56,186 nucleotides of DNA from Deltaproteobacteria bacterium (GTDB taxonomy: Bacteria; Myxococcota_A; UBA9042), in assembly GCA_020632665.1 (NCBI GenBank), contig JACKFC010000030.1, positions 1 to 56,186 of the forward strand, given 5' to 3'. Both the position numbers and the translations under genes were made by a program. Below are positions 22,647 to 31,744 of this stretch, one piece after another (position 1 is the first letter of the stretch; the number at the start of each line of letters is the position of its first letter). The notes beneath the pieces were generated by a model. That model did no database searches and was not told the origin of the DNA. It worked only from the letters and a program-made list of their open reading frames with translations.

Positions 22647-24485
22647 ATGTCCGCTCGAACGAGATGGTCGTTGGTCTTCGGACCGCTTGTCGCAACGTGC
22701 GCCCTGGTGGCGCCGGCCCTTGCCGAAACCGAGAACGTCGAGGACGCCCTACCGAGGGCGCCGAGTCGCTTGGATCACGTCACGGTCTACCGCGGCGAGG
22801 CGCTGGTCACCCGCGTGGTCGAGGTGCCCGCTGGCAAGGGCGACGTCGACGTCGTCGTCGAGGGCCTGCCGGAGCGGGTTGTCCCGGCCAGCCTCGCCGC
22901 GCGCCCCGACGGCAAGGGCGTCTTGGTCCGCGCGGTTCGCTTCCAGTCGCGGGTCAGCAGCCACGCGCCGGATCCCCGCATCGCCGCCCTCGACGAGGCG
23001 CTGCGCAAGCTCTCGGAGCGCGACGCCGACCTGCGCACCGCGCTGCGCAACGCCGAGCGCCGGCAGAAGCTCGTCGAGTCGCAGGCGACCGGTTGGGCGG
23101 TGCCGACCTTGAAGCACGATATCGGCCGCGGCGCGATCGACCCGAAGAAGGTCGCCGAGCTCAACGCCCACGTCTTCGGTCTGCTCGACAAGGCCGAGGC
23201 CGAGGTCGCCCGCCTGCACGGCGAGCAGCGCGCGCTGCAGCGAGAGCGCCAGCAGACCCAGCGGGAGCGCAACGAATTGGTCGGCGGCAGCCGGCATCGT
23301 CGTGAAGCGATCATCACCGTTGCGCGACAGAAGAGCGGCAAATCGAAGGTCTTCCTCGATTACCTCGTGAGCAGCGCGAGCTGGTCGCCGACCTACCACA
23401 TGCGCCTCGGTGCACGCGGCGACAAGGTCCGCGTCGAATACCTCGCCGAGGTCGCGCAGCAGAGCGGCGAGGATTGGGACGGGGTCGCGTTGGTGCTCTC
23501 CACCGCGACGCCGCGGATGAGCGCAGAATCGCCGGTGCTCGCGCCGCTCTGGATCCAGCTGCAGCAGAGCAACGCCGGCAAGGGCAAGGCGAACAAGAAG
23601 TTGGGCGGTGCCAGCTATTCCTCGATGCAGTCGAACCTGCGTGCGCAGCAGCGTCGCCTGCTCGCCGATCAGGATCAGGGCCGCGCCGGCTGGGAGGTCA
23701 ACAAGGCCGCCGCGCGCAGCCAGCGTGCCGAGATCGCCGCGGACCGCGAGTCCGTGGTGCAGGCCCGCGAGGCGCTGCGCCAGGCCGAGGAGACCTTGGC
23801 CGTCAGCTACGCCCTCAACGGCCGCCTCTCGCTCGGCAGCCGGCGTGAGCGTCAGTTGGTCGAGATCGCCGCCTTCGAGCTCGACGCGGCGAACTTCTAC
23901 GAGGCCGTCCCGCTCTTCTCGAGCTACGTCAACCGCTACGCCCGGGTCACCAACAAGAGCAAGGTCCCGCTGCTCGCAGGGCCCTACAGCGCCTGGTCGG
24001 AAGGCGAGTTCGTCGGTCGCGGCAGCATCGGCGTGGTCGCGACCGGGCAGGACTTCGTGGTCGGCTTCGGCGCCGATCCGCAGCTCCGCTGTGCCCGCGA
24101 GCTGGTCGACAAGAAGGACGAGACGAGCTGGGGAACCCGGACCCAGACCTTCGACGTGCGCCTGCGGGTCGAGAGCTACAAGGACCGACCGGTGCGCGTA
24201 TTGCTCTACGACCGCATCCCGGCGACGCGCGACGCGACCGACCTGGCGATCAAGGTCGCGAGCAGCGGCCGACCGCTCTCGACCGACCCGGTCTACCTGC
24301 GCGACCGCAAGCCGGCCGGCATCCTACGCTGGGATCTCGACGTGCCCGCGGGCAGCAATGGCGCCAAGGCCAGCGACCTGCGCTACCGCTGGGAGATGGC
24401 CTACGGCAAGGACAAGCACGTCGGCAAAGAGGCCGCCGAGCGGCTCGACCTCATGCGGAAAGACTACGAGATGATGATGCACTGA
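22647..24485 (+). CDS. exported MuiA-like protein (DUF4140/DUF4139)
   Basis: The 612-residue protein has a signal peptide (WSLVFGPLVATCALVAPALA). It is followed by the DUF4140 domain (DHVTVYRGEALVTRVVEVPA to about residue 115). A long coiled coil comes next (ALRKLSERDADLRTALRNAE; LHGEQRALQRERQQTQRERN). The C-terminal DUF4139 domain opens with VFLDYLVSSASWSPTYHMRL and ends in RYRWEMAYGKD. A second coiled coil (RAEIAADRESVVQAREALRQ) is inserted within it. This is the layout of mucoidy-inhibitor MuiA family proteins, whose biochemical role is not established. ATG 22647 is chosen over GTG 22641 because GAGGAGG is properly spaced only for the ATG. Its stop abuts that of the convergent lipoprotein gene. 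Confidence 0.85.
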   Translation: MSARTRWSLVFGPLVATCALVAPALAETENVEDALPRAPSRLDHVTVYRGEALVTRVVEVPAGKGDVDVVVEGLPERVVPASLAARPDGKGVLVRAVRFQSRVSSHAPDPRIAALDEALRKLSERDADLRTALRNAERRQKLVESQATGWAVPTLKHDIGRGAIDPKKVAELNAHVFGLLDKAEAEVARLHGEQRALQRERQQTQRERNELVGGSRHRREAIITVARQKSGKSKVFLDYLVSSASWSPTYHMRLGARGDKVRVEYLAEVAQQSGEDWDGVALVLSTATPRMSAESPVLAPLWIQLQQSNAGKGKANKKLGGASYSSMQSNLRAQQRRLLADQDQGRAGWEVNKAAARSQRAEIAADRESVVQAREALRQAEETLAVSYALNGRLSLGSRRERQLVEIAAFELDAANFYEAVPLFSSYVNRYARVTNKSKVPLLAGPYSAWSEGEFVGRGSIGVVATGQDFVVGFGADPQLRCARELVDKKDETSWGTRTQTFDVRLRVESYKDRPVRVLLYDRIPATRDATDLAIKVASSGRPLSTDPVYLRDRKPAGILRWDLDVPAGSNGAKASDLRYRWEMAYGKDKHVGKEAAERLDLMRKDYEMMMH

Positions 24486-26945
24486 TCAGAGGATCTTCAT
24501 GCCGGCCGGAAAGCCGTAGCTGACGAAGTTGTCGTAGCCGTAGACGACCGCGCCGACCGGCTCGCTGCTCTCGATCTTGTGCGTACCCGGCTGCACCGCG
24601 ATCCGCGTCGCCTTCCACGCGCCGCTGCCGAAGATGGAGAAGCCCGAAGCCGCGACGGGCTGGCCGTCGATCAAGATCGCCGCCGCCTTCGGCGCGACGA
24701 TGTTGATGTAGTTCTCCTTGTATTTGTCGGGGACCAGTACGACGTATTTGTCGAGGAAGCGGTCGGTCGCGACGGCCAGCATGAACGCCGGGTCGCCGAT
24801 CTTCGCATCGGTCTCCTGCTTGATATTCGGGCAGTCGGCGTTCTTGTTGCACATCACCGGCTCGCCCAGCGTCTGGAGGTAGTATTCGCAGACCTTCGAG
24901 CCGGAGAACTTCGCGGTGCAGGTGTCGTTCTTCGGATCCGGCGCGTTGGCGCTGGTCATGAACTGACCGACCATGATCGGCTTGTTGGCCAGGATCACGA
25001 AGTCGGCGCCGGCCTCGAACTCGAAGTGCTGCCCCTTGCCGAGGATCGGGATGCTTGCCTGCGGCGGGTCGGTAACGACGGTGGTGCCATCTTCCGCAGC
25101 AAGGATGCGCCAGACGTCCTTCTCGGCGCCGCGCGGCTGCAGCTTGCTGGCGAGGTAGACCTTGCCCCATTGGTTGACCGGGATGAGCTGCTCCTCGAGG
25201 TGGTCGGCGCAGCAGGTGACCGGGCAATCGTCGTTGCTGGTGCACGGCCAGCCCTGGACTTGGCAGCTGCCCTGCGTCGCGCCGGGTGGGATCACGCAGG
25301 TGTTGGTGTCGGGCACGTTGCTGCCCTCGGAGCCGCCGAAGACGGCGATCGGCTTGTCCGCCTTGATCCAGGTGCCGGTCAGGTCGGCGCCGAGCTCGTT
25401 GGTCTCGATATTGAGCACCTCACCCTGGGAGAGCGTCGCCTTGAACGCCTCGCCCTTCTTCAGGCCCGGGATGCCCTTGCCGGGCAGGGTCTTGGCCGAC
25501 GAGACCAACTGCACCTGGGTCGTACCTTCCGAGACCGCCACGACCGTCATGCTGCCGCGCAGGTTGTTGAAGTTCTGCTGCCGCGACATCACGTAGTATT
25601 CGTTGCCGACGCCGTTCGCCGGCAAGAGCAGGCTGGCGTCGTTGCTGAAGACGCCGACGTTCTGCAACGGGTTGAACTGGTAGGCGATGATCGGGACGTT
25701 CGCCTTGATCCGGTAGGCGGCGGCGCTGATGCCGGTGCCGTCGACCTGCACCGGCGCCGCGAGGCCCCAGGCCGGATCGGGGAGATCGAGGACCTTCAGC
25801 GCGTTCGGCGGGATGGTATAGGCGCTGGACTTGCCGGTGCTGGTCGTGACGGTGACGGTCGCCGCCTTTGGGCGCGTATTCGAAATGATCACCGAGTACT
25901 GCATATTCTGCGCGTCGCAGAGCTTCGGGCCGCACGGGACCTGGGCGTTGTCGAGGTCGACGGCCCAATAATCACAGCCGACGTTGGTATTGGACTTGAA
26001 GTCCGCGCCGCACGGATCGACGCAGAGGCCGCCGAGGCAGGCGAGGTCCTTCGATGCGCAATCGTTCAGCACTTGCCAACCGGTGCCGTCGTCCTTGCAG
26101 GTCACCGCCTTGCCGTTGTCGCATTGCTTCAGGCCCGGCGTGCAGATCTGGCATTTGCTGTCGATGCAGGTGGTCGCGCCGCCGCAGCTCAGCACGAACT
26201 CGGCGTCGCTGCCGGTGGCGTTGCACTTCAGCACCGCCTTGGACGGCTTGCCCGCTGCTGCTGGCGCGCAGAAGGTCTCGTTCGGTTTGCAGACCCGGCA
26301 TTCGCCGCCCAGGCAGTAGGGCGCTCCGTCGGGGCACGTCGTCAGGTCCCAGCCCTTGCCGTCGGCTTTGCAGGTGGCGAGGAAGCTGCCTTGGCATTCC
26401 TTGATGCCCGGTTTGCAGTTCACGCTCTGGCAGGTGTAGTTCTTGCACTTCTCGTCGCCGGAGCAATGGTTGTCGACGATGCACTGCACGCAATAGCCGT
26501 CGAGGATCGCGCAGTGCGGGGTGGCGTCGAGGCCGGCGCAATCGGAGGGCTTGCCGCAGGTCTTGCCGATCGGCTTGCCGCCGCCGTCTGCCGCGTCCGT
26601 GCCGGTCGAGGTGTCGGTCTTGCTGCCGGTATCCGCCTTCCCGGTGTCGCCACCGGTCGCGGTATCGGGCGTCGCGGTATCGCCGCTGCCGGTATCGGTC
26701 ACCGCGGCGTCGCCCGCGGCCGTATCGCCGACCGCGGTATCCGCCGGCGCACCGCCAGTATCGCCCGTTCCGCCGGTATCGGTCGTGCCGCCGCCGGAGT
26801 CGCCAGTCGGCAGTCCACCACCGATGCCCGAGGTATCGATCGCGTTGTTCGGGGTCGTCGTATTCGAGCAGCCCAGCGCGGGCACGAGCAGCAGGGCGAG
26901 GAGCATGGCCGGTAGGTCCGGTCGTTCGAGGCGGGCGCGGGACAT
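24486..26945 (-). CDS. lipoprotein with IgGFc-binding-type domain
   Basis: The 819-residue protein starts at ATG 26945 with GGAGG 5 bases upstream. It has a lipoprotein signal (AMLLALLLVPALGC). A roughly 110-residue linker of Thr, Gly, Asp and Ala follows (TDTGGTGDTGGAPADTAVGD). Next is a Cys-rich segment of short repeats (CGKPSDCAGLDATPHCAI; CKPGIKECQGSFLATCKADG) to about residue 320. The C-terminal 500 residues match the IgGFc-binding-protein N-terminal domain seen in many bacterial surface proteins. Examples are VTVTTSTGKSSAYTIPPNAL, IIAYQFNPLQNVGVFSNDAS, TWIKADKPIAVFGGSEGSNV and the DHLEEQLIPVNQWGKVYL segment. Binding of a protein or glycan ligand is inferred, not shown. It converges on the MuiA-like gene with directly adjoining stop codons. 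Confidence 0.85.
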   Translation of the reverse strand: MSRARLERPDLPAMLLALLLVPALGCSNTTTPNNAIDTSGIGGGLPTGDSGGGTTDTGGTGDTGGAPADTAVGDTAAGDAAVTDTGSGDTATPDTATGGDTGKADTGSKTDTSTGTDAADGGGKPIGKTCGKPSDCAGLDATPHCAILDGYCVQCIVDNHCSGDEKCKNYTCQSVNCKPGIKECQGSFLATCKADGKGWDLTTCPDGAPYCLGGECRVCKPNETFCAPAAAGKPSKAVLKCNATGSDAEFVLSCGGATTCIDSKCQICTPGLKQCDNGKAVTCKDDGTGWQVLNDCASKDLACLGGLCVDPCGADFKSNTNVGCDYWAVDLDNAQVPCGPKLCDAQNMQYSVIISNTRPKAATVTVTTSTGKSSAYTIPPNALKVLDLPDPAWGLAAPVQVDGTGISAAAYRIKANVPIIAYQFNPLQNVGVFSNDASLLLPANGVGNEYYVMSRQQNFNNLRGSMTVVAVSEGTTQVQLVSSAKTLPGKGIPGLKKGEAFKATLSQGEVLNIETNELGADLTGTWIKADKPIAVFGGSEGSNVPDTNTCVIPPGATQGSCQVQGWPCTSNDDCPVTCCADHLEEQLIPVNQWGKVYLASKLQPRGAEKDVWRILAAEDGTTVVTDPPQASIPILGKGQHFEFEAGADFVILANKPIMVGQFMTSANAPDPKNDTCTAKFSGSKVCEYYLQTLGEPVMCNKNADCPNIKQETDAKIGDPAFMLAVATDRFLDKYVVLVPDKYKENYINIVAPKAAAILIDGQPVAASGFSIFGSGAWKATRIAVQPGTHKIESSEPVGAVVYGYDNFVSYGFPAGMKIL

Positions 26946-27069
26946 TCCGTCCTCCGGGTCGGCGCCGCGGGTCTGCGGCGATGCGTGTGGCCGCAGGGTA
27001 GCGGTCCAGCGCCAACTCCGCCAGGGCGCGGCGGAACCGCTCGCGGCGACGGAAGATCGCAGAGGTCGT

Positions 27070-30000
27070 TCAGCTGCCGAGGTCGAAGGCCATGACCTCG
27101 ATCTCGTCGAGCGTCGCGGCGGCGGCCTCTTCGAGCCGGACATTGCCGATATCACGGGCGATGGCGACGGCTTCGGTGGCCGCGGAGAGCGCGCCGGCGA
27201 TATTCTCCAGCGCGACCCGACACAGCGCCAGCAGGCGCAGCGCCTCCGGCAGCAGGTCGAGGGCGCCCATGCGCCGCATCGCGGACTCGGCGGCGACGAG
27301 CTCGCGCTGCGCGGCCTCGACCTCGCCCTTGTCGAGCAGGACGTTGCCGAGGTTGGTCCGCGCCGCTGTCAGGCCCTGGACGTATTCGATCGCCTCGCAG
27401 CCGGTCACGGCGTCGCGGTAGCGGGTCTCGGCTGTGTCCAAATCGCCGGTGACGTAGGCGGCGTTGCCCATCGAGAGCATCGCCATCGCGGCGCCGATCC
27501 GGTCGCCGCCGCGCTCGAAGCGCATCCGCGCGCGCTCGTAGTGACCGATGGCCGCGTCGACGTCGCGCTCCCGTGTGGCGAGGTGGCCGAGGACGACCTC
27601 CATCCGGCCGAGGCCGTTCTCGACGTCGGCGGTCGGCGGCGCGGCCGAGAAGTCGGAGATCCCGCGCTCGGCCAGGCTGTGCGCCGCGGAGGCCTCGCCG
27701 CCGCGGAGCAGGACCATCGCGTTGCGGCCGGTCGCCAGCGCGGCGAGGCCGGCGCCCAACGCGCCGCGGGTGCGCACCTCGGTGGCGCGGGCGAAGGCGT
27801 CGGCGGCGGCTTGGTACTCGCCGCGGCGGCTGTCGATCTCGCCGCGCGCGAGCAACGCCCGGGCGCGCTGCAGGTCGAGGCTGACGTCGCCGCCGACGGC
27901 GAGGTCGAGGGCGTCGTCGGCGGCTTCGCTGGCCGCGTCGAGATCGCCGGTCTGCGCCCCCAGCTCGGCGCGCAGGACCAGGGCGTCGAGCAGCAGCGTC
28001 CGCGCCTCGCGCTCCTCGCCGCGCTCGAACCAGCGCCGCGCGATGACGGCGGTCTCGCCGAGCGCGTCGAAGGCGTCGCGGTTGGCGAAAGCGCGCATCG
28101 ACTCCTGCGCCGCCTTGAAGAGCGCCCGGGTCGCCGCCGCGTCATCGCCGGCGCCGAGGTAATGCCGCGCCGACATCGCGCCGAAACCGGGTGGCCTCGG
28201 GCCTTTCCAGCCGCTCAGCCAGCGACTCGCCCGGGCGTGCAGCTCGCGCGACCACGACGTGCTCACCGCGTCCCGCAGGGCGTCGCCGACCAGGCGCTGC
28301 CGCAGCTCCACCTCGCGTTGACCCGGGAAGCGAGAGGGACCGGCTCCACGCAGGAGCCCGCCTCGTAGCAGCGCCTCGATCTCGGGCTCGGAGACGGCGC
28401 GGTCCAGCATCGCCGAGAGCATGTCGACCGGAACGCCTTCGGCTGCGACGGCGACGGCCTCGAGGATCGCGCGCTCTGCCGGCGGCAGGCGACCGATGCG
28501 GTCGAGGACCAACGAGGCGAGGCCGCGTTCGAGGGCGGCGTCGATCGCTGCGGCCGTGGCGACGCGGAAGCCCTCGCCGTCGTGCCGAATGACGTCCGCG
28601 CTGAGCAGGGCCTCGATCGCTTCTTCGACCATCGCCGGCATGCCACCGGCGAACTCGTGCACCCGCGCCGCCAGCGAGGGCGGCACGGCGACCCCTTGCA
28701 GCAGCTCGGCGATCAGCTCGCGGGTCTCTGCTTCGGTGAGCGGTGGCACGTCGATCCAGGCCACACGGCTCGGCGGCAAGGGTAGGGTGTCGAGCAACTC
28801 GCGGGTCGCCGCGGGCCGGCCCGAGAGTGTGATCAGCACCGGCTCGTGCTCGAGCTCGCGGCAGAGGTGGGCCAGCAATTCGAGGCTCGGTCCGCGGGCG
28901 CAGTCGACGTCGTCGATCGCGAGCACCGCCGCAGAGCCGCCGATGCAGCCGCGGACGAAGGCGGCATATGCCTCGAACGCGGCAGCCTGCTCGGCCTCGG
29001 TCGCCGGGCGGGCGTCGCGCAGGTCGACGGTCCGCTCGGCAGCGCCGCCCAAGCGGATCAGCGAGCCGACGCGACGCTGCAGCCGTTCGGGGCCGTCGTC
29101 GGCGAGGCCGGGCAGGGCGGCGACGCGCGCGGCGAGGTCACCGCTCACCGTGGTCCGGGCCGGAAGTTGCGCCTGCATCAGGTCGACGAAGGGTTGCCAG
29201 GCCGACCCGGCATAGGCCGTGGCGCGGGTCGTCAGCAGCCGCCAGCCCTGTTGTCCGAGGCTCTGCAGGCTCTCGTGCAGCAGCCGGCTGCGACCGGAGC
29301 CGCGCTCTCCACCGAGCCCGACCACGCAGAGCGCGCGCCGGCGACTGGCCGAACGCGCGACTGCGCTGAGCTCGTCGAGGGCCTCGAAGCGCCCGACCAG
29401 GCGCGTCACCTCGCGCGGTGCGACGCCGGCGGCAGGCTGCAGCGTGTCGCGCCGTCGCCCGATCACGACGGCGTCACCCTCACGCTCGCCGTGGTAGCGC
29501 TTGCGCAGCTCACGGAACGCCGCGACGTCGGAGCGAATCTGCCCCGTTTCGCCGCCATCCGCCAAGGCGCGCGCTGCGTCGACCGGTGGACCGAGCAGGG
29601 CGATCTGGCCCCAGGCCGCGGCTTGCGCCCGGGTGGTGAGCGGACCGAGGGTCAGGCCGACGCTGCCGCGGGCGCTCGCCAGCCAGTCGAGGCCGGCGCC
29701 GATCGCCGCTTCGACCTCGCCGTCGCGCATGCCGCCGAGGCCGAAGACCGCGATGCACTCCGATCCGATCGCAGCCAGCATGCGGCCGCCGGCGCGCTCG
29801 ACAGCAGAGGCGAAGCGCCCCGCCGCAGCGGCCGGGTCGTCGTCACCGCGCAGGCGTGCGGCGAGGACTGCTGCCACGATCCGCGGCGGCGTCGCGTCGC
29901 GTTCTTCCAGGAGCCAACGGGCCGGAGCGCGCAGGCTGCTGCCGCAGGCGACGCAGAACCAGCGCTCACCGTGCCGACGGCTATTGCAGGCCGGGCAGCT

Positions 30001-30975
30001 CGGCAGCGGCAGTTGCCCGCCACACGCTTCGCAATACGCCGCGCCGCTGCGACCGCGGTGACCGCAGGCCGGGCAGCTCGTGGTGGTGCCGCTGGTCGCG
30101 TCGCCGCCGACGGCCGCCCGCAGCGCCTCGGCGAATTCGGTCACGTCGCCGTAGCGGTCCTCTGCGCGCTTCTGCAGCGCGCGCTGCAGCACCGCGTCGA
30201 GCGCGTCACGGACGCCGGCCTCCGCACCTTCGAGCGTCGGTAGGTGCGCCGGTGCGTCGACCAGATGCGCGATCAGCAGGCCCTGGGTCGTGCCGCGGTG
30301 GATCGGCATCGCGCCGGCCAGCATCCGGTAGACCAGCACCGCGAGCGCATATTGGTCGGCGCGGCCGTCGAGCTGGCCGTTCTGGATCTGCTCGGGCGGC
30401 ATGTACGCCGGCGTGCCGAGCAGGCGCGAGGTGCGTGTGACCGCGCTGTCGGGACTGGCCGAGAACGCACGCGCCAAGCCGAAGTCGACGACCTTGGCCA
30501 GCAGCGCGCCGGTCGCCAAGCGTCGCACCAGCACGTTGCCCGGCTTGATGTCGCGGTGCAGCACGCCGATGGCATGCGCCTCGGCCAGCGCGCTGGCGAT
30601 CTGGCGGGCGAGGGTGACGGTCTCCTCGACGCTCAGTTGGCCACGCTCTTCGAGCAGCTGCTCGAGGCTCGGGCCGTCGACCATCTCCATCGCGATGTAG
30701 AACGCCTGGCCGTGCCGGCCGAAGCCGTGCAAGGCGACCACGTTCGGATGGGCGATGCGGCTGAGCATCTGCGCTTCACGCTGGAAGCGCCCGGTCGCTT
30801 CGGCGTCGCCGTGCAGGTCCGGCAGCAGCAGCTTCAGCGCGATCGGGCGATCGAGGCGCATATCCCGCGCGACGTAGACGCTGCCCATCCCGCCACCGGC
30901 GAGAAAGCGCTCCACGACGTAGGTATCGGCGATGCTGTCGCCGGCCTGCAGAACTTGCCCGGACTCACTCGCCAC
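27070..30975 (-). CDS. Ser/Thr kinase fused to zinc ribbon, cyclase-like, ATPase and TPR modules
   Basis: The product has 1301 residues from GTG 30975, preceded by GGGAGAGG; a GTG five codons upstream lacks a ribosome site. A Hanks-type kinase domain (about 15-285) has FLAGGGMGSVYVA, IALKLL, HRDIKPGNVL, VVDFGLAR and a PPEQ activation-segment end, so it looks active. A double zinc ribbon (about 293-350) has paired CPAC and CxxC motifs. Residues about 360-515 resemble a class III nucleotide-cyclase domain but lack both metal-binding Asp (AAVLAARL; AAIGSECIAVFG). An ATPase of the AAA_16 type follows, with Walker A GGERGSGRSRLL (Arg in place of Lys) and Walker B VLAIDDVD. The last 430 residues are TPR-like helices. 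The design resembles cytoplasmic MalT-like signal integrators common in myxobacteria. It is divergent from lexA. Confidence 0.9.
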   Translation of the reverse strand: MASESGQVLQAGDSIADTYVVERFLAGGGMGSVYVARDMRLDRPIALKLLLPDLHGDAEATGRFQREAQMLSRIAHPNVVALHGFGRHGQAFYIAMEMVDGPSLEQLLEERGQLSVEETVTLARQIASALAEAHAIGVLHRDIKPGNVLVRRLATGALLAKVVDFGLARAFSASPDSAVTRTSRLLGTPAYMPPEQIQNGQLDGRADQYALAVLVYRMLAGAMPIHRGTTQGLLIAHLVDAPAHLPTLEGAEAGVRDALDAVLQRALQKRAEDRYGDVTEFAEALRAAVGGDATSGTTTSCPACGHRGRSGAAYCEACGGQLPLPSCPACNSRRHGERWFCVACGSSLRAPARWLLEERDATPPRIVAAVLAARLRGDDDPAAAAGRFASAVERAGGRMLAAIGSECIAVFGLGGMRDGEVEAAIGAGLDWLASARGSVGLTLGPLTTRAQAAAWGQIALLGPPVDAARALADGGETGQIRSDVAAFRELRKRYHGEREGDAVVIGRRRDTLQPAAGVAPREVTRLVGRFEALDELSAVARSASRRRALCVVGLGGERGSGRSRLLHESLQSLGQQGWRLLTTRATAYAGSAWQPFVDLMQAQLPARTTVSGDLAARVAALPGLADDGPERLQRRVGSLIRLGGAAERTVDLRDARPATEAEQAAAFEAYAAFVRGCIGGSAAVLAIDDVDCARGPSLELLAHLCRELEHEPVLITLSGRPAATRELLDTLPLPPSRVAWIDVPPLTEAETRELIAELLQGVAVPPSLAARVHEFAGGMPAMVEEAIEALLSADVIRHDGEGFRVATAAAIDAALERGLASLVLDRIGRLPPAERAILEAVAVAAEGVPVDMLSAMLDRAVSEPEIEALLRGGLLRGAGPSRFPGQREVELRQRLVGDALRDAVSTSWSRELHARASRWLSGWKGPRPPGFGAMSARHYLGAGDDAAATRALFKAAQESMRAFANRDAFDALGETAVIARRWFERGEEREARTLLLDALVLRAELGAQTGDLDAASEAADDALDLAVGGDVSLDLQRARALLARGEIDSRRGEYQAAADAFARATEVRTRGALGAGLAALATGRNAMVLLRGGEASAAHSLAERGISDFSAAPPTADVENGLGRMEVVLGHLATRERDVDAAIGHYERARMRFERGGDRIGAAMAMLSMGNAAYVTGDLDTAETRYRDAVTGCEAIEYVQGLTAARTNLGNVLLDKGEVEAAQRELVAAESAMRRMGALDLLPEALRLLALCRVALENIAGALSAATEAVAIARDIGNVRLEEAAAATLDEIEVMAFDLGS

Positions 30976-31025
30976 GGCCTCTCCCTCCACGGCGTCGGGC
31001 GCGGACCATAGCGCCGCCCGCCACC

Positions 31026-31054
31026 TTGCGCGACAGACAACTGTCCGCTAAACC
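31026..31054 (+). promoter_or_regulatory. lexA promoter with palindromic operator in the spacer
   Basis: A -35-like TTGCGC (31026-31031) and a -10-like TAAACC (31049-31054) are 17 bp apart. The spacer begins with GACAG-ACAA-CTGTC (31032-31045), a perfect 5-bp inverted repeat with a 4-base centre. A repressor there would block the promoter, as expected for LexA autoregulation. The divergent kinase gene begins only 50 bases away and could share the control. Confidence 0.55.
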
Positions 31055-31078
31055 GAGTCGAGCAACGAGGGACGAGCC

Positions 31079-31744
31079 ATGGGCAAGGCCAAGATACCGG
31101 GACAACAACGAGGATCGGCGGTCGGAGGGGCCAGCACACGCAGGCCGCGCGGTGAGACCCGGTCGCGTGTCTACCGCTATGTCGCCGATCGCCTGCGCGC
31201 TGGTGACCCGCCCTCGGTGCGAGAAATTCGCGACGCGCTCGGCCTCGGCGCGACCCAAACGGTGCAAGCGCACCTGCAGGCGCTGGTGGCGGAAGGGCGC
31301 CTGGAGCAGGAGCCCGCGACCGCGCGCGGCCGTGCCCGCGGCTACCGTTTGCCGCGGCAGGCGCCGCCACCGCAGATGATTCCCTTGCTCGGTGGTGTCC
31401 AAGCGGGGCTGCCCAACCTCGCGATCGAGGAGGTCGAGGCCTACCTGCCGGTCGCGGCGCGGGCGGGCTCGGACGCCGATTTCGCCCTGCGCGTGCGCGG
31501 CGATTCGATGCGGGATCGCGGCATCCTCGACGGCGATCTGGTCTTGGTCCGGCGCCAACCGAACGCCGATGACGGCGACGTGGTCGTCGCTTTGGTCGAG
31601 GACGAGGCGACCGTGAAGACGCTGCGGCGGCTCGGCAGTGTGGTCGAATTGCATCCAGCGAACCCCGATTTTCCGATCCTGCGGCCGGATCCGGCGGCGA
31701 TGCAGCTACTCGGTCGGGTGGTCGAGGTTCGGCGCCGGCTCTGA
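31079..31744 (+). CDS. lexA: LexA-type SOS repressor
   Basis: The 221-residue protein has an N-terminal winged helix domain (SRVYRYVADRLRAGDPPSVR and EIRDALGLGATQTVQAHLQA). The C-terminal part is an S24 peptidase domain. The Ala-Gly autocleavage site is visible in LLGGVQAGLP, the catalytic Ser in RVRGDSMRDRGILDGDLV, and the catalytic Lys in EATVKTLRR. It should repress DNA-damage genes and cleave itself when RecA is activated. The start at ATG 31079 follows GAGGGACGAG. The first 25 residues are an extra basic tail compared with E. coli LexA (about 202 residues). Its last 39 bases overlap the convergent gene at 31706. Confidence 0.92.
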   Translation: MGKAKIPGQQRGSAVGGASTRRPRGETRSRVYRYVADRLRAGDPPSVREIRDALGLGATQTVQAHLQALVAEGRLEQEPATARGRARGYRLPRQAPPPQMIPLLGGVQAGLPNLAIEEVEAYLPVAARAGSDADFALRVRGDSMRDRGILDGDLVLVRRQPNADDGDVVVALVEDEATVKTLRRLGSVVELHPANPDFPILRPDPAAMQLLGRVVEVRRRL

